Of a DNA stretch of 64,000 bases, positions 1 through 11,600 are shown in pieces; the stretch's first letter is position 1; the number at the start of each line of letters is the position of its first letter. Where the stretch lies: contig NZ_JBHSAB010000031.1 in assembly GCF_042649825.1 (NCBI RefSeq), positions 1 through 64,000 on the forward strand, written 5' to 3'. A program made the position numbers and the translations under genes. The notes below the pieces were generated by a model that had not been told where the DNA came from, did not search any database, and saw only the letters and a program-made list of their open reading frames with translations. The DNA comes from Legionella_C dresdenensis. Its GTDB lineage: Bacteria; Pseudomonadota; Gammaproteobacteria; Legionellales; Legionellaceae.

Positions 1-89
1 AAAAACGTTATGTTTCAGCGAGTTATTCCTTAAAAAAACTCACTGCTTCCATTTTTTGTCCGGCACAAAGCGACCCAACCTACAAACAG
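1..89. repeat. IS right-end-like remnant plus dispersed TGTCCGGCACAAA repeat
   Basis: Positions 16-27 (CAGCGAGTTATT) match the sequence just outside the IS4-family transposase at 26453-26464. Positions 57-69 carry TGTCCGGCACAAA, followed by CGACCCAACCTACA. The same two blocks occur in the same order at 26453-26506, so the window probably begins in the tail of another copy of that element next to a dispersed repeat. The remnant call is inference; the shared blocks are seen directly. Confidence 0.5.
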
Positions 90-94
90 ATAAA

Positions 95-111
95 TATAAT
101 ATTCTCTTAAT
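95..111 (+). promoter_or_regulatory. Candidate PmrA box
   Basis: TATAATATT-CT-CTTAAT matches the Legionella/Coxiella PmrA consensus cTTAATatT-N2-cTTAAT at 13 of 15 fixed positions (mismatches only at positions 1 and 2), and the bases after it (AAT) continue the second half-site. It lies 46 bp before the start of the 1138-aa gene, a normal distance for a site overlapping the -35 region. AT-rich DNA makes chance matches easier, but two further sites in this window show the same arrangement. Confidence 0.55.
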
Positions 112-157
112 AATTAAATAATAAAATGGCGCTTTCTTCATCTCCACGAGAATAGCA

Positions 158-3100
158 ATGACTTTACCCAATTCCAATAAAACACAAGATCTTCAAACAC
201 TTGGCCAGATCAAAGAACTACTGGAAAATTGCGCTAAAGAAGAAACATCCGACTACACTGCCCTGTTTTACAAAATTGCCGAACTTACAAAAACAATTAC
301 CTATAATGATAGATCATCAGACTGCATCCGTAACAAATATGGCTCAGTGGATCGCAGTAAAAGTGCAAAAACCCGCGTTGAAGGAATTGATTTTATCAGC
401 CTTGCCGTAATTAGCCGGATTGATTGCAATGATAATTTTTTTCAAAGCGCTCTCCCTGAGCTGAAAACCGAATTTCAACAACTGGCAGAGAAAATTGGAC
501 TGATTATTGCTGAAGAGGAAAAGACGGCTACCAGCAAAAATGCCTGGTTACAAATTCCAGCCGCCAGACAACTTTCTTCTATTATCAAATACTACCATAT
601 CCCTGGTGTAGTTAACCGCTTAATCAATTTATGTACCGATGAAAAACTTGCCCTCCTTAATTGCAAACACCGGGAACAACGTTATGCATTGGGCCGGGTG
701 CTGACAAAAATCGGCGAATCCTGTAAAGAGTTTTTTGATTTTAATCCACTGCCTCCAAATCCTAAAGGCTCTAAAAAGCAGCCGCAAAAAACAATCCTGA
801 AAGAATTTAAAGAAATCCGTGATACCTTTGGCCATACCTATGCTGTTATGTACTATGATCATAACGAGAAAGAATTAAATGAGCTACGAGATTTAATCCA
901 GACATTACTTTTACCCGAGCTGAAAAAAATCGATGACCAATTAAAAACCAATGCCGCTCAACAAAATTTTAACACGCTGACATTAAACGAAATCTCATCT
1001 GAGAAAGAAAAGCAGCTAACAAAAATTAAAGCTTCATTTGTCAGTCATGAAAAGACTGGCACAAAAGACAAACCGACTCAAGCGTCAGAATCTGCAGCCA
1101 AAGCCAAGCCAGTCAGAGTCTGGGAGCATGTCCGTGAATTTGCAGGTTTAAAAAAACAAGTTGAAAAATGGGAACAAAACTCACCTAAAAGAACGCCTGC
1201 CAAGAACGCGCCCTTCCTCAAGAATCTGCAAGATAATGTCGTAAATTGGAATAAGCATTGTCTGGAAGAACTTAAAATTACTTCCGAAATACCAACAATT
1301 CAATTAATTGCCGAACTGGAGGTTAAATTAAATAAAATCTTTCCGCCTACTGTAACCCCTGCTCCTGCAGCCCCTGCTGTTGAAACGCTGGCTCAAACCA
1401 GTAAACCTGCGAACAATGGCCTGGAAATACAATACAGGCAATATCAATCCCGATTAAATCATCTCGAACGCGAATTGGATTATCTGGAAACATTGCTTAA
1501 AAAATCAGCAGATTCCAGGTTTTTTCACGATGCAGTTGAATTTTCGCTTGCCAAAGCAGGTCAGTTAATCCGGGATATTCGGGAAATAAACCAAAAACTG
1601 CTGGACGCAGATGCTCCCAGGAAGACTCTGGAATCAATGTTCAAGACCGTACACTTACGGAATATGCTAATGCATGAACTGTCCTCCGAAAAACAATTCA
1701 ATGAATTGGAACATGCATTGTTAAGGGTAGTATTGCCAATTAAAGAAGAAATTCAGGCATTACAGGTTAAGTCCTCCGCTACTCAAGTAACCCCTGAAGA
1801 AAAACGCACTTTGGCCAAAGCTTACCTGGTTCTGGAAAAATTTGATGAAGCAGAAAAACTCTATAATGAAGCATTTACCGCACTTTGTCCGGAGCAGGTT
1901 GATATCCAACAGATGAACCCTGAAGCGTTTAGTATTCTGTTCGATCTATTCCGTTTATATGCTCGCCACGAAGAAGTTGCTAAAAGAGAGCAAGACGATA
2001 ATATTCTGACAGAAATATTACAAAAAAAACGGGAAATGTTTAAAAAACTAATTAAAATTACTGATGTTCCCACCGATCATGTGCCTGATGCCATTGTCAG
2101 GGAATATATGGTGCTGTTTATGTGTAATGTGCTTTATACTTTAAAGGATCCCGAAACGGCAATAATGAACGATGAGGTTCCCTATTTAGAACTGATAAAT
2201 GCCGTATTAGAAGATCATATCTTGAGCTCAAAGATCCAATCAGCCTGTGTGAATTTCACTCATGGACTCGCTATTTACAATCTGGCTAAAAAATCCAGGA
2301 GCGCTCAATTAATTAAAGAACGCATACAACAATCACAGGTTCCGTTAACTGCTATTCATTTGGCAACCGATTTAACTTTTCATTATTATTTACCAAGGGT
2401 CAGGGTGGGCGCAGCGCTAATGTATTCGGCCGCCTTTTTGTTACGCCTTGCTCCTGAGGGTGGGGAGCGCTCTCCAGCTCTTGATGCACTCTATCTCGCT
2501 ATTCTAAACAATTTAACACCTGCATTACTCGATTCCCATGATCCGGCCTGCATTTTATATGCGCCGGAAATTCATAACGAGCTTACTCAACTGATGAGAA
2601 AGCATATTGCCCGTTCAGATGATAGTATAATCAAACCCTTTATGCAGCCGGAAGAGTTTCACCAGCTCTATTCCCAAGCAGTGGCAACCTGCAAAGATCT
2701 GCAGCGCTTTCAAGCGGAGCATGGCAATAATATTGGTCTTGCTATGCATTTCATTACTATAGAATATGGCTTAAAAAAATCTGATGATGAGTTGACGGAT
2801 GCCCTGTTGGATTTTAAGGATTCTGCTAATTATCCCTTGTTTCTTGAAATAAAAGCTCAATACCAATTAATAACCGGTAGCGAAGTCTTATTTAAACAGG
2901 ATAATATTAATGACTATGACTGCATACCCATTACTACAGTAGAAACCCATGAAAAAATCGTGCGAAAAATGCTAGCAGATCTTGAATGTGCCGAATTAAC
3001 AAAAGCACATTACGAACGAAAAGGACTCCTGCTTTATACGCTTAGCCGGCTCATCACTATTCTCGCAGAACATTATAAGCAAGATCGTAACGATGAAATT

Positions 3101-3574
3101 TTTGCATATATTAAACAAAGTTTAGAATCCTATTATAAGGGTACATTTACCAAATCGACCTTTTCGTTAGTTTCTGATTTAGCGCTCTTTATAGTTAGTA
3201 ATCAAGGATATCAGGGACTAAAATCCGTTCAGCAATATCTCGAAAAATTCCAGAGGGAATGTAAAGTAAGAAAAACTGACCACTTTAAAGCAATGTATCC
3301 CATTGAGCTGGTGCTCTGTTTTGTTTACAACAAGTCAGGTATCAAGAAAAAAGAAGCCGAGCAATATTATAAACATGCTGATAAAGATAATCGTACTCTT
3401 GTCCGCAAAAGAGTGTTGAACGAATTACAGGAAGCCCTGAATAGATTTGGCAAGTCAGCCCAAGATAAAGCCAGATTATCTAATAACCGTCATGCGACTT
3501 ATTCATCTTTAAAAACCTCGCCTGACAAAGCGCAAAAGGCGGCATGCAGCTCAAGTGCCGGCCCAAGGCGATAA
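158..3574 (+). CDS. Large HEPN-like / TPR protein, candidate effector
   Basis: This 1138-aa protein has no signal peptide or membrane segment and I do not recognise it as a named protein. Two regions look like HepT/DUF86-type HEPN domains. The first, about residues 175-260, has the motif RDTFGH (R221-H226). The second, about 455-540, has RNMLMH (R501-H506) preceded by DAVEFSLAKAGQLI and followed by a helical ELEHALLRVVLPIKEEI tail. Both fit the R-x4-H signature of HEPN ribonucleases. A degenerate third copy may lie at 45-120. From about 545 the protein becomes TPR-like (AYLVLEKFDEAEKLYNEAF) and then all-helical to the end. Lysine- and proline-rich linkers at 300-345 and 400-420 separate the parts. 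A PmrA box stands 46 bp upstream. HEPN membership is pattern-based inference; the domains could be catalytically inactive adaptors. No HEPN-type partner antitoxin is adjacent. Confidence 0.8.
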   Translation: MTLPNSNKTQDLQTLGQIKELLENCAKEETSDYTALFYKIAELTKTITYNDRSSDCIRNKYGSVDRSKSAKTRVEGIDFISLAVISRIDCNDNFFQSALPELKTEFQQLAEKIGLIIAEEEKTATSKNAWLQIPAARQLSSIIKYYHIPGVVNRLINLCTDEKLALLNCKHREQRYALGRVLTKIGESCKEFFDFNPLPPNPKGSKKQPQKTILKEFKEIRDTFGHTYAVMYYDHNEKELNELRDLIQTLLLPELKKIDDQLKTNAAQQNFNTLTLNEISSEKEKQLTKIKASFVSHEKTGTKDKPTQASESAAKAKPVRVWEHVREFAGLKKQVEKWEQNSPKRTPAKNAPFLKNLQDNVVNWNKHCLEELKITSEIPTIQLIAELEVKLNKIFPPTVTPAPAAPAVETLAQTSKPANNGLEIQYRQYQSRLNHLERELDYLETLLKKSADSRFFHDAVEFSLAKAGQLIRDIREINQKLLDADAPRKTLESMFKTVHLRNMLMHELSSEKQFNELEHALLRVVLPIKEEIQALQVKSSATQVTPEEKRTLAKAYLVLEKFDEAEKLYNEAFTALCPEQVDIQQMNPEAFSILFDLFRLYARHEEVAKREQDDNILTEILQKKREMFKKLIKITDVPTDHVPDAIVREYMVLFMCNVLYTLKDPETAIMNDEVPYLELINAVLEDHILSSKIQSACVNFTHGLAIYNLAKKSRSAQLIKERIQQSQVPLTAIHLATDLTFHYYLPRVRVGAALMYSAAFLLRLAPEGGERSPALDALYLAILNNLTPALLDSHDPACILYAPEIHNELTQLMRKHIARSDDSIIKPFMQPEEFHQLYSQAVATCKDLQRFQAEHGNNIGLAMHFITIEYGLKKSDDELTDALLDFKDSANYPLFLEIKAQYQLITGSEVLFKQDNINDYDCIPITTVETHEKIVRKMLADLECAELTKAHYERKGLLLYTLSRLITILAEHYKQDRNDEIFAYIKQSLESYYKGTFTKSTFSLVSDLALFIVSNQGYQGLKSVQQYLEKFQRECKVRKTDHFKAMYPIELVLCFVYNKSGIKKKEAEQYYKHADKDNRTLVRKRVLNELQEALNRFGKSAQDKARLSNNRHATYSSLKTSPDKAQKAACSSSAGPRR

Positions 3575-3589
3575 ATCAGTTTTTAACTT

Positions 3590-3634
3590 GTTGGGTCAAA
3601 ACGACCCAACCTACAAAAATTGTCCGGCACAAAA
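3590..3634. repeat. Dispersed hairpin repeat (GTTGGGTC...GACCCAAC + TGTCCGGCACAAA)
   Basis: An 8-bp stem GTTGGGTC/GACCCAAC (3590-3597 and 3603-3610) is followed by CTACA and by TGTCCGGCACAAA at 3621-3633. It lies 15 bp after the stop of the 1138-aa gene and may double as a terminator. The same modular unit recurs near 1-89, 26494-26506 and three times in 51328-51540. Confidence 0.7.
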
Positions 3635-3724
3635 GATAATTTTAAATTCCCTTCATTAAGTTAATCTCAAATTAAGAATTACTTGTTATACTTTATTTAG
3701 TCAACTTAATTTGTCAGGTGGATT

Positions 3725-5131
3725 ATGTCCCGTAACAGAGCCGGTATTTCGGTATTCGATACACAGTCACGAATTGCAACTGCTAATCAATACAAGGCAA
3801 GCATGAACTTGCCTGATAAGGTTAACTGCGGCGATGTCTTTAATACTTATAGAGAAAGTCGCGTTGCATCCCTTACCGGATTTGGCGACATTAAACTGCC
3901 CGGCGGTAAAACGTTGGAAAGCAAGCTTAATGCGGATAGTACGGATAAAGCGGCCGTAACGGCACTTAATAACCAGATTACCACGAGTCTTCAGGTGGAT
4001 GGCAAGTTAAGAGAATTCCAGGCAACTTACGAAGATAATATTGCTGCGATTGGCCGCATCATGAAAAAACCAAATGGATCATCTTTTAGTGTTGAAGCCA
4101 TAGCAGGCAAGATTCAAAACCTTAAAAGCGACAGTGTAAAAGCATTGGAAGCGCAACAGAAGCATGAAAGCGGTTTGTTTGAAGCAATGGTAAAAAACCC
4201 TGCTTTTCTAAATAACCTGAAAGCAGTTACTGGTGCAACCGATGACCAGGCAGGCAAAATTGTCAAGGATATGCAGGAGCAGCTGAAAAAAGCGCATGCG
4301 GACCAGAAAGCGCAGATGGATAAAGCATTCAGCGACGAGGTGAAAAGGCTTCATGACGAAGCAGACAGACAACGCCGCAGAGTCGCATATTTTGGAACCT
4401 TTGTTAAACATGCAAAGACCTTGGAAATAAGAGATGAGATTTTAAAAAAAGCAGAAGCGAAAATGGCCTCAACGTCTCAGGCTACCACAGTCCAAATTAA
4501 TGTAGAGGACAAAAACACGCAAGCGATTTTCAAAAATCTGGAAATTAAGGATCTTGATTTCATCCAATCCATCAGCGGCAATAAAATTGAAAAAACCGCA
4601 GATGGTTACCAGATGAAGATGCCTGCATGGGGTATGTATTACCATGGATCAGATGACAAAATTGCCTATGATTTCACGACCATGGCAGCAACCATTAAAG
4701 CCGCTAATGCGCCGACAATTGAAATGACAGTTAACTATCCGCAAGATCCTGAATATGCCATGGAACTTGGCCGCAAAGCTGCTGAAGCCTGTGTCTTTGC
4801 CGGTTATAGCATGGATGAGCCGCCAGATGCGAAAGATCCCAAAGATCAGAAAAAAGCGGAGATTACCATTATAGTCAATGGCCAGCGTAAGAAGCTTGAT
4901 GAACTATTTGCCGGACATCCTCAGCAGCTGGGACAGCTCAAAGCTGATGCCAAACGCCTTATGGATGAGCGCACTGCAGCGCATGGTAAACCAGCCAACA
5001 CTCAGGAAGTTAAAAAACTCGATCAGGAAATTGCTCAGGAGACTAAAAGATTCAAAGATGCCGCTGCTGGAAATCGTGCTGTAGAACAAGCTGCAGAGCA
5101 ACAAAATACGTCCAGACCCGGCGCTCCGTAG
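3725..5131 (+). CDS. Coiled-coil protein of unknown function
   Basis: A 468-aa soluble protein with no signal peptide. An AGGTGG ribosome site 5 bases before ATG and a TTATACT -10-like element at about 3685 support the start. Residues about 75-260 are highly charged and helical, probably coiled coil (for example KDMQEQLKKAHADQKAQM). Residues about 285-420 form a mixed alpha/beta region including ELGRKAAEACVFAGYSMDEP and ITIIVNGQRKKLDELF. The tail is again helical and ends with a glutamine-rich NRAVEQAAEQQN segment. Codon use matches the neighbours. It sits between two candidate PmrA-controlled giants on the same strand, so effector status is plausible, but its own upstream region has no good PmrA box. 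No function is assigned. Confidence 0.8.
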   Translation: MSRNRAGISVFDTQSRIATANQYKASMNLPDKVNCGDVFNTYRESRVASLTGFGDIKLPGGKTLESKLNADSTDKAAVTALNNQITTSLQVDGKLREFQATYEDNIAAIGRIMKKPNGSSFSVEAIAGKIQNLKSDSVKALEAQQKHESGLFEAMVKNPAFLNNLKAVTGATDDQAGKIVKDMQEQLKKAHADQKAQMDKAFSDEVKRLHDEADRQRRRVAYFGTFVKHAKTLEIRDEILKKAEAKMASTSQATTVQINVEDKNTQAIFKNLEIKDLDFIQSISGNKIEKTADGYQMKMPAWGMYYHGSDDKIAYDFTTMAATIKAANAPTIEMTVNYPQDPEYAMELGRKAAEACVFAGYSMDEPPDAKDPKDQKKAEITIIVNGQRKKLDELFAGHPQQLGQLKADAKRLMDERTAAHGKPANTQEVKKLDQEIAQETKRFKDAAAGNRAVEQAAEQQNTSRPGAP

Positions 5132-5136
5132 CCTCA

Positions 5137-5266
5137 CTGCCATAAGTTAAGGATATTGTCATTCCCGCGAAGGCGGGAATCCATTTCTCAAGTTGGCTCC
5201 TTACCTTGCTTGATAGATGGATCCCCGCCTTCGCGGGGATGACACATTTTATTAACTTAATGGCAG
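5137..5266. mobile_element. 130-bp MITE-like inverted-repeat element, copy 1
   Basis: The ends are CTGCCATAAGTTAA and TTAACTTAATGGCAG in inverted orientation. Inside each end sits a REP-like arm: GTCATTCCCGCGAAGGCG starting at 5158 and its mirror ending in GATGAC at 5243. The whole can fold into a long hairpin. A second copy with the same architecture is at 49980-50110, and a single REP arm is at 17050-17077. It contains no gene and begins 5 bp after the preceding stop codon. Confidence 0.75.
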
Positions 5267-5391
5267 GGACCTGGGCCCCTCCTCTGCTCAAAAAATTCCA
5301 CTGTTATTTAAAGCGTTTTTTTGGTATTTTACCCAAACAGGTTATGCCTTTTCCATTATAGATAGCCTCTACCAAAGCAAAGGAGTATGCG

Positions 5392-5565
5392 ATGAGTAAT
5401 CAGCATTTTGACGATTTGGAAGCTGATATTAATGACGTTCCTGATCAACCCGAAGAACATACCGATAACAACCGCTCAACCAAACTGGAACGACGCCGCC
5501 GAATTGAAGATTTGTTTGAAGAAAGACGGCTGCGTGAAGAGCTGAGTGAATTCGAGTTGATATAA
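5392..5565 (+). CDS. Small PA3496-like protein
   Basis: A 57-aa ORF with ATG preceded by AGGAG seven bases upstream (5381-5385). The product has an acidic N-terminal half (NQHFDDLEADINDV) and a charged helical C-terminal half, KLERRRRIEDLFEERRLREE, ending ELSEFELI. This arrangement resembles the small PA3496-family proteins of gammaproteobacteria, whose function is unknown to me. It ends just before a hairpin and the PmrA box of the giant gene, so it is probably transcribed separately. Its size, ribosome site and family-like pattern argue that it is real despite its length. Confidence 0.6.
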   Translation: MSNQHFDDLEADINDVPDQPEEHTDNNRSTKLERRRRIEDLFEERRLREELSEFELI

Positions 5566-5579
5566 TTTTCCCTTTCCTG

Positions 5580-5611
5580 CTGCTTACCCGCGCTTTTGCA
5601 CCGGTAAGCAG
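5580..5611. terminator. Hairpin after the small ORF
   Basis: A perfect 9-bp stem CTGCTTACC/GGTAAGCAG (5580-5588, 5603-5611) with a 14-base loop. There is no strong T-run after it, so termination strength is uncertain. It separates the small ORF from the PmrA box at 5619. Confidence 0.4.
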
Positions 5612-5618
5612 GCAATCT

Positions 5619-5635
5619 GCTAATACTTCCTTAAT
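5619..5635 (+). promoter_or_regulatory. Candidate PmrA box
   Basis: GCTAATACT-TC-CTTAAT matches 12 of 15 fixed positions of the PmrA consensus; the second half-site is perfect and continues as TTT. It lies 50 bp before the chosen start of the giant gene. Confidence 0.5.
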
Positions 5636-5685
5636 TTTTCTCCTTTATAATTACCTGAGTGTTTCTTTATGAAGGATTTGTCATC

Positions 5686-8600
5686 GTGTACGAAAACAGT
5701 ATATTAAACATCAAAAGCCGGGTCCTGGAATCCCTGGAAAGTACTTTAGAAACTGCATGGCTAAAAGCACATCGCGATATTATCAATAAAGAAACAGATA
5801 AGGAATTTCAAGAGCAAAAGAGCGCAAATCTTAAACAATATCAATGCGATAGAAATCATCCGGATGCAGTGCTATACCCGCATACCAGAATCTATGTCCA
5901 GGCACGCCACCATGCTCTGATAGAGCCCGACAGAGAGTCCATATACAACGACAAAAAAATGTCTTATCGCCACACATATATTGAATATTGGACTCACCAA
6001 CTGTCACAGCGATTTTCTGATCAGCTTGATGCATTTCAACCTGAGGAAATCCTGACCAACTTATTTAAAAGACACCCTTGGTTGGAAAATGATCCGTCAA
6101 AGCGCTACCTCTCGACTTATGCCACTTTGTACCTTAATCATATCTTTTTAAGCATGCTCGAACAAAAATTACATACCAGGATAAACCAATGGGAGGATTT
6201 AAATCTGGACCAGCTTAAAAATCCCAACACCTTTAGCTGGAAACCTCTTGAATTCGCTGATTATCAGGCTTTCACTGAACTATTCCCGATTTCCCGATTA
6301 AATTTGCTCTACAATAACTCGGACATGTTTAGGGACTACCTCACCCTGCCCAGAACGCAGAGCTCCGAATTACTTGATTACACACTTGGACGGATAGATT
6401 TATATCGATTGCTTCTTAACAATTATCCAGAAGCGATGAGGTGTAATCTAAACGCATACACAGCCTGTCCAAAGATTTTACCGCTTGATATGCATGATTT
6501 CACAACAATGCCGCAAGCGCTGAGGGAGGAGGCAGAAACAATTCTGCTAAATACTAGCGAAGAAAATGCCCCGGAATGGATTGCCCTGCATAAGGAAAAT
6601 GGGTGCTGGACAGCTTATGTTCCTGTAGGAACTGATATCCCTGATACCATCAGGCATCTGGTCAGAAGCGTCATACCAGTCAATTATGCTGAAAACAACC
6701 AGCTGAATTCGCTGAAAAATTTATCAGCAAAGAATATCTGGCACGCTGTTTTATTGGGCCGTGTTCTGCCATGGTTAAGAAATAACCGAAGCACCGAGCT
6801 TCGCACTTTCCGCAACAATGTTCCAGCAGATGTACTTTTACAAAATGTGATGGAAAATTGCTTCTGCTCCAATCAGACCGGCGAGAAAGAGAGCCTGGCA
6901 AAAGCGTTTATAAATCGCAAGCCAATGTCTAATCAGACAGTGGCCCAAGTACTGAGTAGCATACGGCTCGACAATCTGGCGGTACGCAGGAGAATGGCGT
7001 CCAGTAGACACCAACTCCCAGGCCCAATATCAGAATCTGAATTATTGCTTGGTAACATCGATGAGTTAACCGGTATCGTAACAAGTGAGAGCCTGCTTTC
7101 CAATTTTGATAAAAAACGTATTGTAATTTCCCCCGATGCAGCCCGAATATCGCTGTTCCATAATCAATATGATACGGCGATCCAGGCCATGTATCTGGTT
7201 TATCAAAATAATCTGACCCGTTTGTCCTTTTCGCCATTAGATAATTCTGTTAATAGTTTAATGCAGGATCATCAGAGGATCTTCAGGAAACTGGTTAAAT
7301 ACAATGCTAATCTGCAAACCATCATACCAACACAAAATCCCCGTCAGTTCGCAGATTCGTACGCCTATCCCATGCATTGCGCCGCCAGAAACCGTTTTTT
7401 AAAAGCTCGCAATCCGGCTTTTGTGAAAGAAGCAGAAAAAAAGGTTGCAATGCGTAAAATGCTCTGGCTGAACACCGGAAACGAGCTTGTTAAATTCTTT
7501 GAACAACATGGCAAGGATATTGATCTGGACTTCATCAACCGTGCCATAGAATTTAAAACCCAATGGGCGGCAGAATCCTGTGATTATAAGCTAAAGCCGG
7601 ATGATCAGGCATTATGGGCGTTCTTACAAATCGCACAAATGGGAAAAGACGGAATCGATACTTTATTTGAGAGCTTGGAGACAAAAGCAACAAATTGGGA
7701 GTTCATACAACAAGAGCCTGCGCCAAAATTGGCTTGTACTTTGGATTTGAACGGTAGCCTCGCGACAAATCCTGTTGAATATATTAATTATCTAACCGCG
7801 AAGATTATTCAATTTGATACGTATAGAAAAGGATGTACGCCGCTATTTTCACCTTTATCGCTGATTTTACCAGACACATTGAATGCCCAGACTAGAATAG
7901 CGTTAATTAACTTGCTCGAAACGCTAAATAACCGCCGGCAACAATTTCCGGAAGAAAATAATGAAGTCATTTTCTATAACATTCAAAATGGCGCGCCTGA
8001 CAGCAAAGAGCTAATCAGCGACCTGGAGCGATTGGCAAATAATAATTTTCAGGTCGTTATCCGAATACCTGAATGGGATCGCGATGCCTATAAAAGCGAA
8101 GAGAACAAAAAAAGCAGCTTAAAAGCTGATTATCGCAAAGTACAGAATAAAATTCTGGATAATCAACGTAAAACCTTCAATCGAAAACTGCCTCATCAAA
8201 CTAAAAATGTATACGCGGCAGCCAACGGTACACTTGTACCCGAACTGGTTATTGATGACAAACTGGCAAAGCTGCCGCAACCCTGGGATGGTGATGATGT
8301 CATTTACCCGCTTACTTCCCAGACACCTGGAATTCAACAACAATTAGAACAACAGGTTGAACAGGAGTTTGTTCAGGAGCAGGAACAAGAGCAAGAACAA
8401 GAGCTGGAACATGATTATGAACTGCAAATTGGCGTTTACAGGGGCAGTGAAAGCGATTTGATTACCCGTTACAATATTAACGAAAAATGCCGCGCTATCT
8501 GGGCAAAAATTCCGGAATCGATTAAAAATAAATCCGGTTATGAACAGGAAACGTTACGTCAGCTCTTCTCACTTTGGGTTGGCAGTGAAAAAGACGCATC

Positions 8601-11600
8601 CCTTGTTATTGAGCAAATGGAACCGGCAGCCGTTCAAAAAATTATGGAAAATGCACCTAAATTCAGGCAAAACCTGGCTAAGGATAATCTGCCGGCAGGA
8701 TTTTATCTTTCATATTTGCCATTCTCTCAAGGTCTGGTGTTATGCTTTGATCCCAAACGCGAAAAAGAAGACCTGTATCAATCTTCGCAATTAATGATAA
8801 AGCATCAAAATCCATTCAAAATCGAGTTACACCAACCCAAACCGGCAATGGTATTTAAAGGCGATTATCGTCAGTTTTCATCAGTTACTTCTAATGCTGA
8901 TTGGCAACAGACCTTGTGGAAATTTATGGCGCTGGAAGACAACGATCAGGAGCGTATTAATAATGCCAAAGCTATTATTATGCCCGAACACCCTGATACG
9001 CCTGCCAGTGATCTCTCGCCGCTCATGCAACGCCTTGATATAGAGCAGACTTTCAAAGCGCCAGGCGATCTTGCTCTTTGTTTTACCTGTCTGGCGTCAT
9101 GGGCCAAACAAAAAGGCGCCTCGGAAGACGTGATAAACGCATTATTTACCATAGAAAGTCCAACTGCGCTTAGTGAAGAAAACCTGAAAGGATTTGGCCA
9201 ACTATTTAATCAATATGATATCCAGAACAACGGTGAAGAAAAAAACGGCAGCGAGCATTGGCTCTTTATTGCCGACCAAATGGTCAAAACATTTAGTGCG
9301 CAACATCTTGCTATCTGGAAAAAACGGTTGCTCGACCCCTCAAAAAACTGGTCTGAATTGCTTGAAAAACGTGAAGTCGATGCGGTTGCGCTCAGTATTA
9401 CAACCCTTAAAGGCAAGTCGTCAATCTTTCATGACATTTGGTGGAAGCTGGTTGATTGTCATGGTGAAGCGACAGGCCATATGCGCTACTCTCAACTGTG
9501 GTATGCCTTCCAGAAAGTCATTAAGTTTTGTGAAGACAGGGATCTGGAACTTAATAAAGACGTTCTCTTTAAATACCTTACGAATACTCCAAACTTTAAC
9601 GCCCAAGTATTCCTTGAACGGCTGCATTGGACATTAACCCGAGCTGCTAATCAGTTAGACAATGATTTTGCCATGCAATCCATTTTAGATAACATTGACC
9701 AGATTGATTGGACACATAGTGGATTTTACTATGCCGCCCGTTATCAGAACTACCCATTCTGGCATAATGATCTGGGACTAAGCCAACTCAAAACAACTGA
9801 TGCTGGCAGTGCGCCCGGTTATACTGTTATCTGGGATCAAGGCCGGAAATTATCCGATCCATTAACCCATGCCAAACGGTATGTTAACCAACGCGCACAA
9901 TTCAGTATCAGTAAGTATGAACAATTTTGCGAGGCTTTAAACCAATGCTTTGACAGTGATACAGTGGATGCCGGCCTTATCCGTCTATTCACTGCCTGCT
10001 TTACTGTGGGTTCAGATAATATCCGCGCGCTCAATATAGAACAGGCAAAATCAACCCTTGAAGAATTAGGTCAAACTAACTCAAAATGGCAGCAATGGCT
10101 TAATGATGCAATCCTGCTTGATGATGAGATTGTTGCGCACACCATAAAATTGCGCTTTCAGGATATGCCTGTCTTCCTGGAGTTATTATCCCAATCTCCC
10201 ATACAATCATCCATTGATATGTATTTGCGGACACCCATTGATTTTATTAATGCCTGTGGACGGGCATTCCTGTGTTTTGAAGGAAACAATGCCGAGGAAA
10301 ATGTAAAACTGTTATTCCAGTATGCAGCCCAAATCCAGGATCCGAACGCTACGCTTCTGACTGCTTACCCATGGCTGATTACAGAACAACAAGCAAGCGC
10401 CAATTGGAAAGATCCGTTAGCGGTAGCTTACGATCTTTCGAGCGACGCCTTGATTAGAGCCGAACTGGAAACTTTGCTGAGACAATTACAATCAATCAAT
10501 TTCAGCAATACTGCTTTTAACCGATTGCCAAATACAGCAGCGTTGACCAGAGCGTTACTGGAAATAGCCAAAGAACCAAACGCAACCAGAGCGGCAAGTA
10601 AAAGACGGGCAATTATCAGTGACTGGGTTAATCAGGGAATTGATATTGTCGATCAGGAATCAGCTTATCGCCATCTGACTGGGCACGAACTGAATGAAAA
10701 TCAGATTTACCTGACTATGAAATTCAAACCGGGTTTTAAAAATCAGAATCTGCAGTTATGCCAGACATTATTTAAGAAATATATTGTAGTTGAAGCCAGT
10801 TTAGATGTTGAAAATCAGATAGAAAAGTTTCAGCGGCTGCTTATTCAGCTAGATAACAAAACCCACTATAACGAAGTTGGACAAATTCTGGGTTTATTAA
10901 TTGAAAAAGCCAAATCCGGCAATCAAACCCGCCGTTATCCACTGACACAATTAACCAGCTGGATAAACGCATTGCTTGAAATAGATACCTACAATAATGG
11001 ACATTATCCGACCAATGTCCTCAGAGAAATTCTGAATGATGCCGTTAGTAAGCCGAACTCAAGCTTGTTAAACCGCGACTTGTTGAAACTTCGGGAACAA
11101 GCCGATCAGACATTGCAAGGCTTAATTAAGAAGATTACTCAAACCCCTATCTCTGCCCAGTATAAACATGCTGTATCGAAAATAGCGATTAAATATCAGC
11201 ATACGCCCGATTTAGTACAAAGGGTAATTGATTGTTTTGTCAAATTAGAGCAGCATAAAGCCGCCCCGGCTGTACTGTCAAAATTTGTTCAAGTTCTTGA
11301 AAACATTTGCAGTAGCGTGCCCAAGATCGACAACTTGGAATGCTCAAGACTCATTAAAGATTTTACAGTGCAGATTACTGATCTTGAGCACTGGCTCCCA
11401 GGGCAGCAGCAACGCTTCAAAACTATCTGGGAACATAGCCAGATTAAGCTGATGTCGATATATAATGATGACAAAGTATCCTACTTCCACTGGCACACTA
11501 TACCATCATGTGTAATCCCTAAATTGGCAAAGAGCAGAATGGTTCTTGTATTGGCTACCCAGAATTGGGATGCGGATCAGAAATTATTTTCAACTGTAGC

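Noticed and set aside
3650..3724. PmrA box upstream of the 468-aa gene
   Set aside because: TTAAT blocks occur (CATTAAGTTAAT, CTTAATTT) but never with the 11-bp spacing required; fewer than half of the fixed positions match in any register.
8540..9637. Overlapping plus-strand frames inside the giant gene
   Set aside because: Out-of-frame shadows of the giant coding sequence, with no ribosome sites or family motifs.
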